Part shown: piece after piece, positions 38,214 to 46,743 of the stretch | How the letters are laid out: each line of letters begins with the position of its first letter | Numbering within the stretch: position 1 is the stretch's first letter | From: Pelagibacteraceae bacterium AG-325-J13 | GTDB lineage: Bacteria; Pseudomonadota; Alphaproteobacteria; Pelagibacterales; Pelagibacteraceae | NCBI GenBank assembly: GCA_003282835.1 | Contig: QBYL01000004.1 | Span: forward strand, 1-64,000 | Reading direction: 5' to 3' | Length of the DNA stretch: 64,000 nucleotides | The notes under the pieces: generated by a model | The model's database searches: none | What the model saw: the letters and a program-made list of their open reading frames with translations, nothing else | Told to the model about the DNA's origin: nothing | Translations under genes and position numbers: made by a program

Positions 38214-39274
38214 AAAAGTTAATTATTTTTTTATTTTTATTTACCTATACTAATCTTTATTCTTCAGAAATTAAATTTGAACAAATATCTAATGACTTGA
38301 ATAAACCTTGGAGTTTGTCATTTATTGATAATAAGAATGTAATAATTACTGAAAAATCAGGAAAATTATTCACATTAAATTTAAAAAATAAAAAAAAATC
38401 CGAAATAAAACATAATCTTCTTGTCTTAGAAGATGGGCAAGGAGGATTGCTTGATGTTTTATATCACGAAGGAGAAATATATGTATCTTACTCAGAATAC
38501 AGAGGACAACGAGGAGCAACAAGCACCTCTGTAGCTAAAGGTAATTTTGGTGAAAAAAATATTCAATTCAAAAATATTTTCAGAGCAGAACCTCCAATTG
38601 ACTCAGGCTATCACTTTGGATCTAGACTGGTCATTAAAGGTAGTCACCTATATATAACATCTGGAGAACGGGGTCAGGGAATGATTGCTCAAGACCCTAC
38701 TAAGCATCCAGGTAGTATTATTAGAATTAATTTAGACGGTTCTATTCCAAAAGATAATCCAAAATATAAAGGTAAAAAAGATTGGTTGCCTGAAATTTTT
38801 CAAATAGGAATAAGAAACCCTCAAGGTATGGCTCTATCTCCTTTTAATAATAAGATTTATTTATCAAATCATGGAGCAAAAGGAGGAGATTGGTTTGGTA
38901 CAGTAAACTTTGGAGAAAATTATGGATGGAAAATATTAGGATGGGGAGGAACTAATTATTCTGGAACCAAAATTGGACCTAAATGGAAACCTGGATTTAC
39001 TAAAGCAATTAAATATTGGGTGCCTTCTATAGCAGTCAGCGCAATCACCATATATCAAGGAAATACATTTAAAGAATGGAATGGAGATGCTCTGATAACT
39101 TCACTTAAAGACCAATCTTTAAGAAAAATTAAATTTAAAGACAACAAGCTTTTAAATGAAGAAATTATATTTAGAGGAAATATCGGCAGAATAAGAGATA
39201 TTAAAATTCAAAAGGAAACAGGAGATCTTTATATGCTTTCTGATAATGGAAGTCTTTGGAGAATGTATAAATGA
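38210..39274 (+). CDS. PQQ-type aldose (glucose/sorbosone) dehydrogenase-like protein, exported
   Basis: The 354-residue protein has a signal peptide (MKKLIIFLFLFTYTNLYSS) and a six-bladed beta-propeller of the glucose/sorbosone dehydrogenase family, close to E. coli YliI. Segments YHFGSRLVIKG, GIRNPQGMALSPFNN and SNHGAKGGDWFG are characteristic. Family members oxidise aldoses in the periplasm with PQQ; whether PQQ is available here cannot be seen. It sits between lpxI and lpxB with 4-base overlaps on both sides, an unusual place, so it is cotranscribed with lipid A genes. Confidence 0.88.
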   Translation: MKKLIIFLFLFTYTNLYSSEIKFEQISNDLNKPWSLSFIDNKNVIITEKSGKLFTLNLKNKKKSEIKHNLLVLEDGQGGLLDVLYHEGEIYVSYSEYRGQRGATSTSVAKGNFGEKNIQFKNIFRAEPPIDSGYHFGSRLVIKGSHLYITSGERGQGMIAQDPTKHPGSIIRINLDGSIPKDNPKYKGKKDWLPEIFQIGIRNPQGMALSPFNNKIYLSNHGAKGGDWFGTVNFGENYGWKILGWGGTNYSGTKIGPKWKPGFTKAIKYWVPSIAVSAITIYQGNTFKEWNGDALITSLKDQSLRKIKFKDNKLLNEEIIFRGNIGRIRDIKIQKETGDLYMLSDNGSLWRMYK

Positions 39275-40404
39275 AAAAAATATTTATTCTTACAGGTGAG
39301 CCATCAGGTGACAAGCTAGCATCAAAGGTAATTGCTGATTTAAAAAAAATAAATAAAGATATTCAGTATTTATCAGTTGGAGGAGAAAATCTTCAATCCT
39401 TAGGAATAAAATCAATTTATAATTTAAAAGAAATTACTTATCTTGGTTTTACAAAAGTATTATTAAATATATTTAAAATTAATAAAAAAATTAATGAAAC
39501 GGTAAAAGCAATAGTAGATTTTAATCCACATTTATTATTTACAGTTGATAGTCCAGATTTTACTTTAAGAGTGGCTGAAAAAGTAAAAAAATTAAATCCT
39601 AAGATAATGACAATTCACTATGTAGCGCCTCAAGTTTGGGTTTGGAGAGAAAACAGGGTGAAAAAAATTAAAAATTTTATTGATCATATTTTATTATTAT
39701 TTCATTTTGAAAAAAAATATTTTGAAAAAGAAAATATGAGCTGCGAATTTGTTGGACATCCTCTTTTACAAAATAAAGAGAGAGAAAAAATTGACCTAAA
39801 CCAAATTATAGGAAAAAATAAAGCATTAATCTCAGTTTTTTCTGGAAGTCGAAAATCAGAGATTAATGTTTTGATGCCAATTTTACTGAATTTTATTAAA
39901 TTAATGAATGAGAAGTATGCTGATATGATTTATGTTTTTCATTCAACAAAAGAATATTCTCAGCTAGTACAATCATTTATTAATCAAAGCAACTTGTCCA
40001 ACTGTGAAATTGTAAGTGATGATAAAATTAAGTCTCATATTTTACAAAAATCTATATTTGCAGTAGCTAAGTCGGGAACTGTTTCTCTGGAAATTTCTAA
40101 TGCAAAGATACCTTCAATAATTATCTATAAAATAAATTTTATAAATTATTTAATTGTTAAAAGTCTTGTAAAAACAAAATTTGTAAATATTATAAATATT
40201 GCTGCCAATAAAGAAATTATTCCAGAATTACTTCAATCAAATTGTAATTCAAAAAATATTTTTAAACATGTAAGTAGTTTTTTAGAAGACTCAAATAAAA
40301 TTAAAGAACAATTAAATCTAACTCAAGAAATATTAAATAAACTTAAAATTAATGGATCTTCCTCTGAACTAGCTAGTTTATCTATTAATAAGTTTTTACA
40401 ATGA
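39271..40404 (+). CDS. lpxB: Lipid-A-disaccharide synthase
   Basis: LpxB (GT19) joins UDP-diacylglucosamine and lipid X. The 377-residue protein starts IFILTGEPSGDKLASKVIAD, the family's N-terminal motif, and has TIHYVAPQVWVWRENRVKKI and SVFSGSRKSEINVLMPI with the nucleotide-binding GSR. AKSGTVSLEIS is the C-terminal signature. It completes the lipid A disaccharide pathway with lpxD, lpxA and lpxI. Confidence 0.95.
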   Translation: MKKIFILTGEPSGDKLASKVIADLKKINKDIQYLSVGGENLQSLGIKSIYNLKEITYLGFTKVLLNIFKINKKINETVKAIVDFNPHLLFTVDSPDFTLRVAEKVKKLNPKIMTIHYVAPQVWVWRENRVKKIKNFIDHILLLFHFEKKYFEKENMSCEFVGHPLLQNKEREKIDLNQIIGKNKALISVFSGSRKSEINVLMPILLNFIKLMNEKYADMIYVFHSTKEYSQLVQSFINQSNLSNCEIVSDDKIKSHILQKSIFAVAKSGTVSLEISNAKIPSIIIYKINFINYLIVKSLVKTKFVNIINIAANKEIIPELLQSNCNSKNIFKHVSSFLEDSNKIKEQLNLTQEILNKLKINGSSSELASLSINKFLQ

Positions 40405-41327
40405 TAATTTTTAAACATAATGATTGCTTACTAAAAGAGAATGGATTTAATCACCCTGAAAGAAAAGAAAGAATAGAGAGTATTTTAAAGTCTATTAAAC
40501 AAATTAAAGATTACAAAATTATAATTAAAGATGCGCCATTAGCAGATCTTGAAACAATTTCGTTAGTACATCCAAAAAAATATATCGAAAAAATATTTTC
40601 AAATATACCTAAATCGGGTCTGATAGGTGTTGAAAAAGAACCTTTAGCTGACACTATGTTGTGTCCTGATAGTAAAAAAGCCATTTTAAGATCATGTGGT
40701 GCTGGTATAGCCGCAGTCAATGAATTGATGAGCAAAAATGAGAGAGTGTTTTGCGCCATAAGACCCCCGGGCCATCATGCTGAAACGACTAAAGCAATGG
40801 GATTTTGTTTTATAAATAATATAGCTGTAGCCGCTCGGGTTTTACAGAATAAATATGGAGTAAATAAAATAGCTATTATTGATTTTGACGTACATCACGG
40901 AAATGGAACCCAAGAAATCTTTTATAGTGATGAAACAGTATTGTACGCGTCTTCTCATGAATTTCCTTTATTTCCAGGGACAGGATCAGAACAGGAAACT
41001 GGTGTTGGGAACATTTTTAATGCACCTCTAAAAACAGGATTAAAAGGAAAAGAATTTTTAAAAATATTTGGTCAAAAAATATTAAAACCAATTGATACTT
41101 TTAAACCTGAAGTAATTTTGATATCAGCTGGATTTGATGCTCATGTGAGAGATCCTTTAGCTAATATTAATTTAGAATCAGAGGATTTTTATACAATTAC
41201 AAAACAGATTGTAGATGTAGCTAACGTCCATTCCGGTGGCAGAGTTATTTCTTTTTTAGAAGGCGGATATGATTTGCTTGCTTTATCTGAAAGTATTAAA
41301 CAGCATTTATTAGCATTAAAAAACTAA
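40401..41327 (+). CDS. Histone deacetylase/acetoin-utilisation (AcuC) family deacetylase
   Basis: The 308-residue arginase-fold zinc hydrolase has all catalytic residues: RPPGHHAE (H125, H126), DFDVHHGNGT (zinc ligands D163 and H165) and SAGFDAH (D246). Bacterial members deacetylate proteins, polyamines or small molecules; the substrate here is unknown. It overlaps lpxB by 4 bases and ends the gene string, followed by a 79-base gap with no clear terminator. Confidence 0.9.
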   Translation: MIIFKHNDCLLKENGFNHPERKERIESILKSIKQIKDYKIIIKDAPLADLETISLVHPKKYIEKIFSNIPKSGLIGVEKEPLADTMLCPDSKKAILRSCGAGIAAVNELMSKNERVFCAIRPPGHHAETTKAMGFCFINNIAVAARVLQNKYGVNKIAIIDFDVHHGNGTQEIFYSDETVLYASSHEFPLFPGTGSEQETGVGNIFNAPLKTGLKGKEFLKIFGQKILKPIDTFKPEVILISAGFDAHVRDPLANINLESEDFYTITKQIVDVANVHSGGRVISFLEGGYDLLALSESIKQHLLALKN

Positions 41328-41406
41328 ATATCCACAACACCCCAATTCGTTCATATAAATGAGATAAAATAATAGAATTTAAATATTAATAAAATATAGT
41401 GATTCT

Positions 41407-42030
41407 ATGGACTTTATTTTAGTTATTGGAATTGGTGCAATTCTAGTAGCTACTGGTGTAATTTCTCCTAAACCAAAAGATGAAGAAGTAGTTGAGCAGG
41501 AGGTAGTAAAAACAGAGGAAGTTGTATCCTCACCACCAGAGATTAAACCAGAACCAGAACCAGAACCAGCTCCAGCACCCGAACCTGAACCAGAACCAGC
41601 TCCAGCACCCGAACCTGAACCAGAACCTGCTAAAGAGCCCGAGCCAAAAGAGGAAGTTAATCAAGAACAAACTCAAGAACAGGACGCAAAACCTGAAGAA
41701 CCAGAGCCAGAACTCTCTCAAGAAGATCAAGAGGATAAAGAGGAGGGAAGCGGATGGTTAAATATTGTTCTTTACATATTAGGGGCAGTAGCAGTCATCG
41801 CAGCGGGAGTTTACTTTTTTATGAGAAGAGATCCTGAGCCACAAACAGCCGCAGATGTTGGTAGGCAACAATCGAGTCAACCTGTGCCAACTCCAGAGCC
41901 AGAGCCAACTCCTGAACCAGAATCAACTCCAGAGCCAGAGCCAACTCCTGAACCAGAAAAACAGGATGATTCTCAGTCAATAGATACTGACCAATCATCT
42001 AATAAAGACGATGAGAATAATAATAGATAA
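41407..42030 (+). CDS. Pro/Glu-rich repeat membrane protein, unknown function
   Basis: I do not recognise this 207-residue protein. It has an N-terminal hydrophobic segment (about 3-20), a long Pro-Glu-Ala repeat (PEPEPAPAP, about 46-77), an acidic Gln/Glu stretch, a second helix (NIVLYILGAVAVIAAGVYFF, about 117-136), and a second Pro-Glu-Thr repeat (PTPEPE units) before an Asp/Asn-rich tail. Rigid Pro-rich spacers of this type span the periplasm in TonB-like proteins or link envelope domains, but no folded domain is visible here. Codon use is richer in C (cca, ccc, gag) than in its neighbours. Confidence 0.75.
   Translation: MDFILVIGIGAILVATGVISPKPKDEEVVEQEVVKTEEVVSSPPEIKPEPEPEPAPAPEPEPEPAPAPEPEPEPAKEPEPKEEVNQEQTQEQDAKPEEPEPELSQEDQEDKEEGSGWLNIVLYILGAVAVIAAGVYFFMRRDPEPQTAADVGRQQSSQPVPTPEPEPTPEPESTPEPEPTPEPEKQDDSQSIDTDQSSNKDDENNNR
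41557..41640 (+). repeat. 30-bp tandem repeat (2.8 copies) in the Pro-rich gene
   Basis: Two identical 30-base units (41557-41586, 41587-41616), beginning gaaccagaaccagctccagc, are followed by a diverged partial third. Each encodes EPEPAPAPEP. Exact identity suggests recent duplication or slippage, and length may vary between strains. Confidence 0.9.
41887..41958 (+). repeat. 36-bp tandem repeat (2 copies) in the Pro-rich gene
   Basis: Units 41887-41922 and 41923-41958 differ at one base (first position c/t, giving Pro or Ser) and encode (P/S)TPEPEPTPEPE. Each unit is itself a near-duplicate of an 18-base motif. Confidence 0.9.
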
Positions 42031-42034
42031 TTAA

Positions 42035-42802
42035 TTAAAATTTTTTTCCGCCTTCTAAATAAGCACATTTCTCACAAGTTTTTTCAATTTTAGGTGCTTC
42101 ATCAAGATTTAAAACGTCTTTCATTTCAATTAATTTTTCTTCAATCCAAGATGTATTTACTTGGTATGGTATCAATGTAGTTTTAAAATCTATTTTATTA
42201 TCAAATTTATCATTTTTTTTCTCTCCATTACAAACATAAAAAAATGTTTGATCTGAAACATCAAAATTCATTTTTCTTAAAATATGAACATAAATGTCCA
42301 TTTGTAATTTGTAGCTAAGATGCCATTCAGAATTGAGATAAGATGAAACTGTAACAGGATAAGTTGAAGATTGAGCTTTATAATCGACTACAACTATTTT
42401 TTTTTTATTTAAATCAAACCAAAGATCATCAATACCACCATGAATAATTAGATTAGTTTTTTCATCTAAATATGAAATTCCACCTTTTAAAGAATTTCTC
42501 CATATATCTAAATTTTTATGCTGATAAGGAATAAAATTTAAATTATGTTTCAACATTATTGGATGTGGTTTTTGTTCTTTCCTATAAAGATCAAATTCTT
42601 TTTTCAATAACTCGTCTACAGCTACGTTTAATGCCCATCCAGGCATAGAAGGCTCTTTAAGACCTTTAACTCGATCTAAATAAAAGCATCGTTTACAACT
42701 AAGAAAATTGAAAAATTTAGACCTACTTATTTTAAAAGGAGCGTTTGATTTTTTATCGTAAATGGATGTTTTTCTTGTTCTAAAAGAAATGGCTTCTTTC
42801 AT
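42035..42802 (-). CDS. PD-(D/E)XK nuclease of the RecB/Cas4 type with four cysteines
   Basis: The 255-residue protein has the restriction-nuclease core: GGIDDLW (D125/D126), VVDYKAQ (D140, K142) and the QxxxY helix typical of RecB/AddB/Cas4 nucleases (Q167, Y171). Cys pairs flank the core, C36-x2-C39 near the N-terminus and C243-x2-C246 near the C-terminus, in the same relative places as the iron-sulfur ligands of AddB and Cas4, so a cluster-stabilised nuclease is inferred. There is no helicase or CRISPR gene nearby. It starts on the base after the gltX stop and is likely in a lexA-gltX-nuclease unit. Confidence 0.82.
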   Translation of the reverse strand: MKEAISFRTRKTSIYDKKSNAPFKISRSKFFNFLSCKRCFYLDRVKGLKEPSMPGWALNVAVDELLKKEFDLYRKEQKPHPIMLKHNLNFIPYQHKNLDIWRNSLKGGISYLDEKTNLIIHGGIDDLWFDLNKKKIVVVDYKAQSSTYPVTVSSYLNSEWHLSYKLQMDIYVHILRKMNFDVSDQTFFYVCNGEKKNDKFDNKIDFKTTLIPYQVNTSWIEEKLIEMKDVLNLDEAPKIEKTCEKCAYLEGGKKF

Positions 42803-44191
42803 CTAAATTTGTTTTAGTCTCTTAATCACTTGGTCCTTATCTAATGATAAAATTACATCATATAGACCTGGCCCAAATCTTGAGCCCACCAACGCTATTC
42901 TCAAAGGTTGCCCCACACCTTTAAAATTAGTCTTATGTTTATCTATCAAAGACTTAATTACAGGCTCTAAAACTTCTCTAGACAAAGATGGTAGTTTTTC
43001 ATATTCATTAATAAAATCGTTAATTACTTTCTTAGACAAATCATTAATTAGTTTCTTATCATCTGCACTAATCTCAATTTTGTCATTAATAATGTATTGA
43101 GCGTTATTCCAAATATCTCCAAGAGTTTTTGCTTTATTCTTTAAAAAGATCATAGATTTAATAAGAATATTTTCTTTTGATTTTTCAATAGGTTTTTTAT
43201 ATTTTGAAACATATTCTTTAAAAAAATTAAATAGATCTTTCTCACCAATTGTCTTTATGTAGGTTTCATTTATTGAATAAATCCTATTCATATCAAGTTT
43301 TGAAGGCGATTTACCGACGCCGCTTAAGTCAAATAAATCAATGCTTTCTTGCTTAGTAAAAATCTCTTTATCTTTATAAGACCATCCTAATCTTAATAAG
43401 TAATTTCTTAATGCATCAGAAATAATTCCAATTTTTACATAATCTTCAAGGGTAGATGCATTATCTCTTTTAGATAATTTTTTTCCTTGCTCACTATGTA
43501 TTAATGGTATGTGAGCAAAATTTGGAACGTCCCAACCCATAGCATCATAAATCTGTTTTTGTTTGAAGGAATTTATCATATGGTCGTCACCTCGTATCAC
43601 ATGGGTAATTTTCATTTCATGGTCATCTACTGTGGCAGATAATTGATAAGTTGGAGATTTATCTTTTCTAAGAATTACAAAATCTTCAATTGTAGAGTTT
43701 GAAATATTTCTCTCTCCTTGAACTAGATCTTTTATAATTGTATTACCCGAAATTTTACTCTTAAATCTAATTACTGGCTTAACTCCTTCAGGCACTTTAA
43801 GGTCTTTAGCATCTCTCCACTTTCTGTTATAAACATAAGGTATACCTTGTTTTTTACATTTCTCTTTTTGCTCATTTATTTCTTCTTCGGAACAGTAACA
43901 TTCATATGCAAAACCTTTTTTTATAAGTTCTTCAGCAGCTGAGACATGCTTATTTATGTTTTTAGATTGAATATATTCTTCACCATCATGTTCGATACCA
44001 AGCCACGATAATGATGAAATAATTTGCTTTTTAAATTCGTCTTTTGATCTTTCTTTATCTGTATCTTCGATTCTTAAAAAATATTTACCTTTATTTTTCT
44101 TAGCTAACAGCCAATTAAACAAAGCTGTTCGAACACCACCAATATGAAGAGGCCCAGTAGGAGAGGGCGCAAACCTACAATTAAAAGACAT
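42803..44191 (-). CDS. gltX: Glutamyl-tRNA synthetase
   Basis: This class I synthetase has 462 residues. RFAPSPTGPLHIGGVRTALF contains the HIGH-type motif (H16-IGG) and KLSKRDNA is the KMSKS-type motif; FLRIEDTDKERS binds glutamate. The C-terminal helical anticodon domain ends GSRFGPGLYDVI. It is transcribed after lexA (19-base gap) and directly before the nuclease gene. Alphaproteobacteria often carry two gltX genes, and I cannot tell which this is. Confidence 0.96.
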   Translation of the reverse strand: MSFNCRFAPSPTGPLHIGGVRTALFNWLLAKKNKGKYFLRIEDTDKERSKDEFKKQIISSLSWLGIEHDGEEYIQSKNINKHVSAAEELIKKGFAYECYCSEEEINEQKEKCKKQGIPYVYNRKWRDAKDLKVPEGVKPVIRFKSKISGNTIIKDLVQGERNISNSTIEDFVILRKDKSPTYQLSATVDDHEMKITHVIRGDDHMINSFKQKQIYDAMGWDVPNFAHIPLIHSEQGKKLSKRDNASTLEDYVKIGIISDALRNYLLRLGWSYKDKEIFTKQESIDLFDLSGVGKSPSKLDMNRIYSINETYIKTIGEKDLFNFFKEYVSKYKKPIEKSKENILIKSMIFLKNKAKTLGDIWNNAQYIINDKIEISADDKKLINDLSKKVINDFINEYEKLPSLSREVLEPVIKSLIDKHKTNFKGVGQPLRIALVGSRFGPGLYDVILSLDKDQVIKRLKQI

Positions 44192-44210
44192 TTCTATTAA
44201 TTAGACTATT

Positions 44211-44885
44211 TTAGTGAAAGTTTCTATATAAAGAAACAAGTTTACCTTGAATTTTTATTCTATTAGCGGCGTAGATCTTTGTACCGTAATTTCTATTTGC
44301 AGCTTCTAAAGCAATAGTGTTTCCTTTTTTTCTAACTCTTTTTAAAGTAGCTTCTTGATCATCAATTAAAACAACTGCAATTTGACCACTATCCACGTTT
44401 GAAGCTTTTTTTACAATTACCGTGTCTCCATCATTTATACCAGCCTCGATCATTGAGTCACCTTTAACTTTTAATCCATAATGTTCACCATTATTTTGGA
44501 GATCTTCTGGCAAAGCTACTCTATCAACTTCTTGTTGAATAGCTTCAATGGGAGTACCAGCAGCAATGCTTCCTAATACTGAAACATCTGAAGATTTATT
44601 ATTATTTTTATCTAAACCTCCTTTAATAACGCTTGGAGTGAATGTATTAAAAATGTCATTAGCGCTGGCATTTTCTGGCAATTTTACTACTTCTAGCGCT
44701 CTAGCTTTATGAGCCAATCGTTTAACGAAACCTCTTTCTTCTAAAGCTGAAATTAATCTATGTATTCCTGATTTCGACTTTAGGTTGAGCGAATTCTTCA
44801 TTTCTTCATATGATGGAGAAATACCTGAAGATCTAATCTTCTTATTGATGAATATTAATAAGTTTTTTTGTTTTTTTGTAAGCAT
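44211..44885 (-). CDS. lexA: SOS repressor LexA
   Basis: LexA represses DNA-damage genes and self-cleaves when RecA is active. I start it at ATG 44885 (MLTKKQKNLL, 224 residues) because GAGG lies upstream at a good distance; an earlier ATG at 44903 adds six residues and sits hard against the operator. Seen are the winged-helix DNA-binding domain (about 1-65), the cleavage site A109-G110, and the Ser-Lys dyad S144 (GDSM) and K182. An SOS box directly upstream implies autoregulation. Confidence 0.96.
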   Translation of the reverse strand: MLTKKQKNLLIFINKKIRSSGISPSYEEMKNSLNLKSKSGIHRLISALEERGFVKRLAHKARALEVVKLPENASANDIFNTFTPSVIKGGLDKNNNKSSDVSVLGSIAAGTPIEAIQQEVDRVALPEDLQNNGEHYGLKVKGDSMIEAGINDGDTVIVKKASNVDSGQIAVVLIDDQEATLKRVRKKGNTIALEAANRNYGTKIYAANRIKIQGKLVSLYRNFH

Positions 44886-44907
44886 AGAACAAACCTCGTA
44901 CATTTAT

Positions 44908-44922
44908 GTTCTATAAAAGTTC
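44908..44922 (-). promoter_or_regulatory. LexA-binding SOS box before lexA
   Basis: On the minus strand the site reads GAACTTTTATAGAAC, a perfect direct repeat GAAC-N7-GAAC (GTTC-N7-GTTC on the plus strand), the known alphaproteobacterial SOS operator. It overlaps a possible -10 (TATAGA) and lies 22 bases before the chosen lexA start. Confidence 0.88.
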
Positions 44923-44955
44923 TCTTTAAATTACAACTTCAAATAAGTGGCTTAT

Positions 44956-45747
44956 TTATTGAGTAATTTGAATTATTTTTTTTATTAATTCGTCAGGTTT
45001 GTCAGATTTTAAAAGTGATTCTCCCACAAGAAAATTTTTAATTCCAGTTTTCTCATAAATAAATTTTGCATCATTTTCGTTTCTAATCCCGCTTTCAGAA
45101 ATAATAGGACCCTTATGAGCTTTAATAACTTCAAAAATTGAAATTGTATTATTTAAAGAAACTTCGAGAGTTTTCAAGTTTCTATTATTTATTCCAATTA
45201 ATGCTTGGTCATATTTTAACGCTATTTCAGCTTCTTTTTGATCATGTACTTCCACTATTACAGATAATTTATGTTTTAGTGCCTCAGAATAAATTTCGTC
45301 AGCTTGTTTACCATTAAGGGCAGCAATAATAATTAAAATACAATCACACCCATAACTTTTAGATAAAGCAATTTGATACGGGTCTATAAAAAAGTCTTTT
45401 GCAAGAACTGGTATTCTAAATTTTTTTTTAATATCTTGGATATAATCTAATTTACCCAAAAAATACTTTTCCTCTGTCAACACTGAAAGGCAAGTGGCAC
45501 CGCTATTAATATACATTTCAGCTATTTCCAAATAATTGAAATCATTAATTAAAACTCCAGCAGACGGGCTAGCTTTTTTAATTTCCGATATCAATGAAAC
45601 ACTTTTATTCTTTAGAATAGCTTCCTTAAAATTATAAAAATTTTGTTCTTTAATATTCTTATATAGCGAGTCTAAAGATTTCTCCTTTTTAATAAGTTCT
45701 AAAGATTGTTTTTTATCCTGAACAATTTTTTCTAAAATATTTGTCAT
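44956..45747 (-). CDS. trpC: Indole-3-glycerol phosphate synthase
   Basis: TrpC closes the indole ring in tryptophan synthesis. The 263-residue TIM barrel starts with the usual helix (MTNILEKIVQDKKQSLELIK). It has LISEIKKASPSAG, AGATCLSVLTEEKYFLG, VLAKDFFIDPYQI and ISESGIRNENDA, covering the catalytic Lys and Glu positions. It is not fused to TrpF and overlaps trpD by one base. Confidence 0.96.
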   Translation of the reverse strand: MTNILEKIVQDKKQSLELIKKEKSLDSLYKNIKEQNFYNFKEAILKNKSVSLISEIKKASPSAGVLINDFNYLEIAEMYINSGATCLSVLTEEKYFLGKLDYIQDIKKKFRIPVLAKDFFIDPYQIALSKSYGCDCILIIIAALNGKQADEIYSEALKHKLSVIVEVHDQKEAEIALKYDQALIGINNRNLKTLEVSLNNTISIFEVIKAHKGPIISESGIRNENDAKFIYEKTGIKNFLVGESLLKSDKPDELIKKIIQITQ

Positions 45748-46742
45748 TAATTTGATTGAATTTTAGCTAAGTGCTCAAATACTTTTCCTGAATTTAAATG
45801 CTTTAATGCTTTTCCGTATGCTATTTTATAATTAGTTTCTTTACCAGAAACTATCAATCCAGCAGCCACATTAAGAGCAACAGATTGAGAAAACTCATTA
45901 TTTTTTCCTTTATAAATTTCAATAATTTTTTCAGAATTATATTCTGCATTTTTTCCTTTTAAATTTTCTTTGTTTAAGAAGCCAATACCCAAAGTTTTCG
46001 GATCAATAGCAAATTCTTTAATTACCCCATCTTTGAGTTCCACTACATTTGTTTTTGCAAATGGTGAAATTTCATCCATTCCATCATCGCTATGAACAAT
46101 AAATGCGTGGATAACACCATTTTCTTTGAGCGCCTCTGCAAACGGTTTCATCCACTTTTTATCAAACACTCCTATTACTTGTCTTTTTACTTGTGCTGGG
46201 CTACTTAAAGGTCCAATTAAATTAAAGATTGTTTTCTTTCCCATTTTCTTTCTAGCAGATCCTACATGTTTCATCGCAGAATGGTAATTAGGAGCAAACA
46301 TAAAAGCAAAATTAAAATTTTTAATACTCTCCTCAGCTTCATTTGATTTAAGATTAATATTTATTTTAAGAGCTTCTAATACATCAGCTGAACCGCAGTT
46401 CGAGGAAACAGCTTTATTACCGTGCTTAGCAACTTTCACCCCCATACTTGCTAACGCAATTGCTGCTGCAGTAGAAATATTTAAAGAGTTTTGTCCATCT
46501 CCTCCAGTTCCACAAGTATCAATAGTGTTTTGATCGGCATTAACTTTAGAAGCTTTTTCTCTCAACACAAATATTCCTCCAGCTAATTCATCTTTAGTTT
46601 CACCTTTTTTTAAAAGAGATTCTAATATTTCAATAATTGATTTTTCATCGTATTTACCTTCCATAAGTTCATTAAAAAGAATTTTACTTTCCTGAAAAGA
46701 GAGGTTTTGACCATTTTTAAGATTATCTATTATATTAGACAT
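45747..46742 (-). CDS. trpD: Anthranilate phosphoribosyltransferase
   Basis: TrpD transfers phosphoribose to anthranilate. In 331 residues it has the PRPP motif DTCGTGGDGQNSLNISTAAA, the KHGNKAVSSNCGSADVLEAL segment, ARKKMGKKTIFNLIGPLSSP and DGMDEISP. It starts 1 base after trpG. No N-terminal glutaminase fusion is present, since trpG is separate. Confidence 0.97.
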   Translation of the reverse strand: MSNIIDNLKNGQNLSFQESKILFNELMEGKYDEKSIIEILESLLKKGETKDELAGGIFVLREKASKVNADQNTIDTCGTGGDGQNSLNISTAAAIALASMGVKVAKHGNKAVSSNCGSADVLEALKININLKSNEAEESIKNFNFAFMFAPNYHSAMKHVGSARKKMGKKTIFNLIGPLSSPAQVKRQVIGVFDKKWMKPFAEALKENGVIHAFIVHSDDGMDEISPFAKTNVVELKDGVIKEFAIDPKTLGIGFLNKENLKGKNAEYNSEKIIEIYKGKNNEFSQSVALNVAAGLIVSGKETNYKIAYGKALKHLNSGKVFEHLAKIQSN

Positions 46743-46743
46743 A

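Noticed and set aside
41530-41730. Minus-strand frame rich in Phe/Trp and repeats
   Set aside because: It is the complement of the Pro-Glu repeats and has no independent support.
41557-41958. CRISPR-like array
   Set aside because: The repeats are directly adjacent without spacers, are in frame, and encode Pro-Glu units. There are no cas genes, and the Cas4-like nuclease next door is not sufficient.
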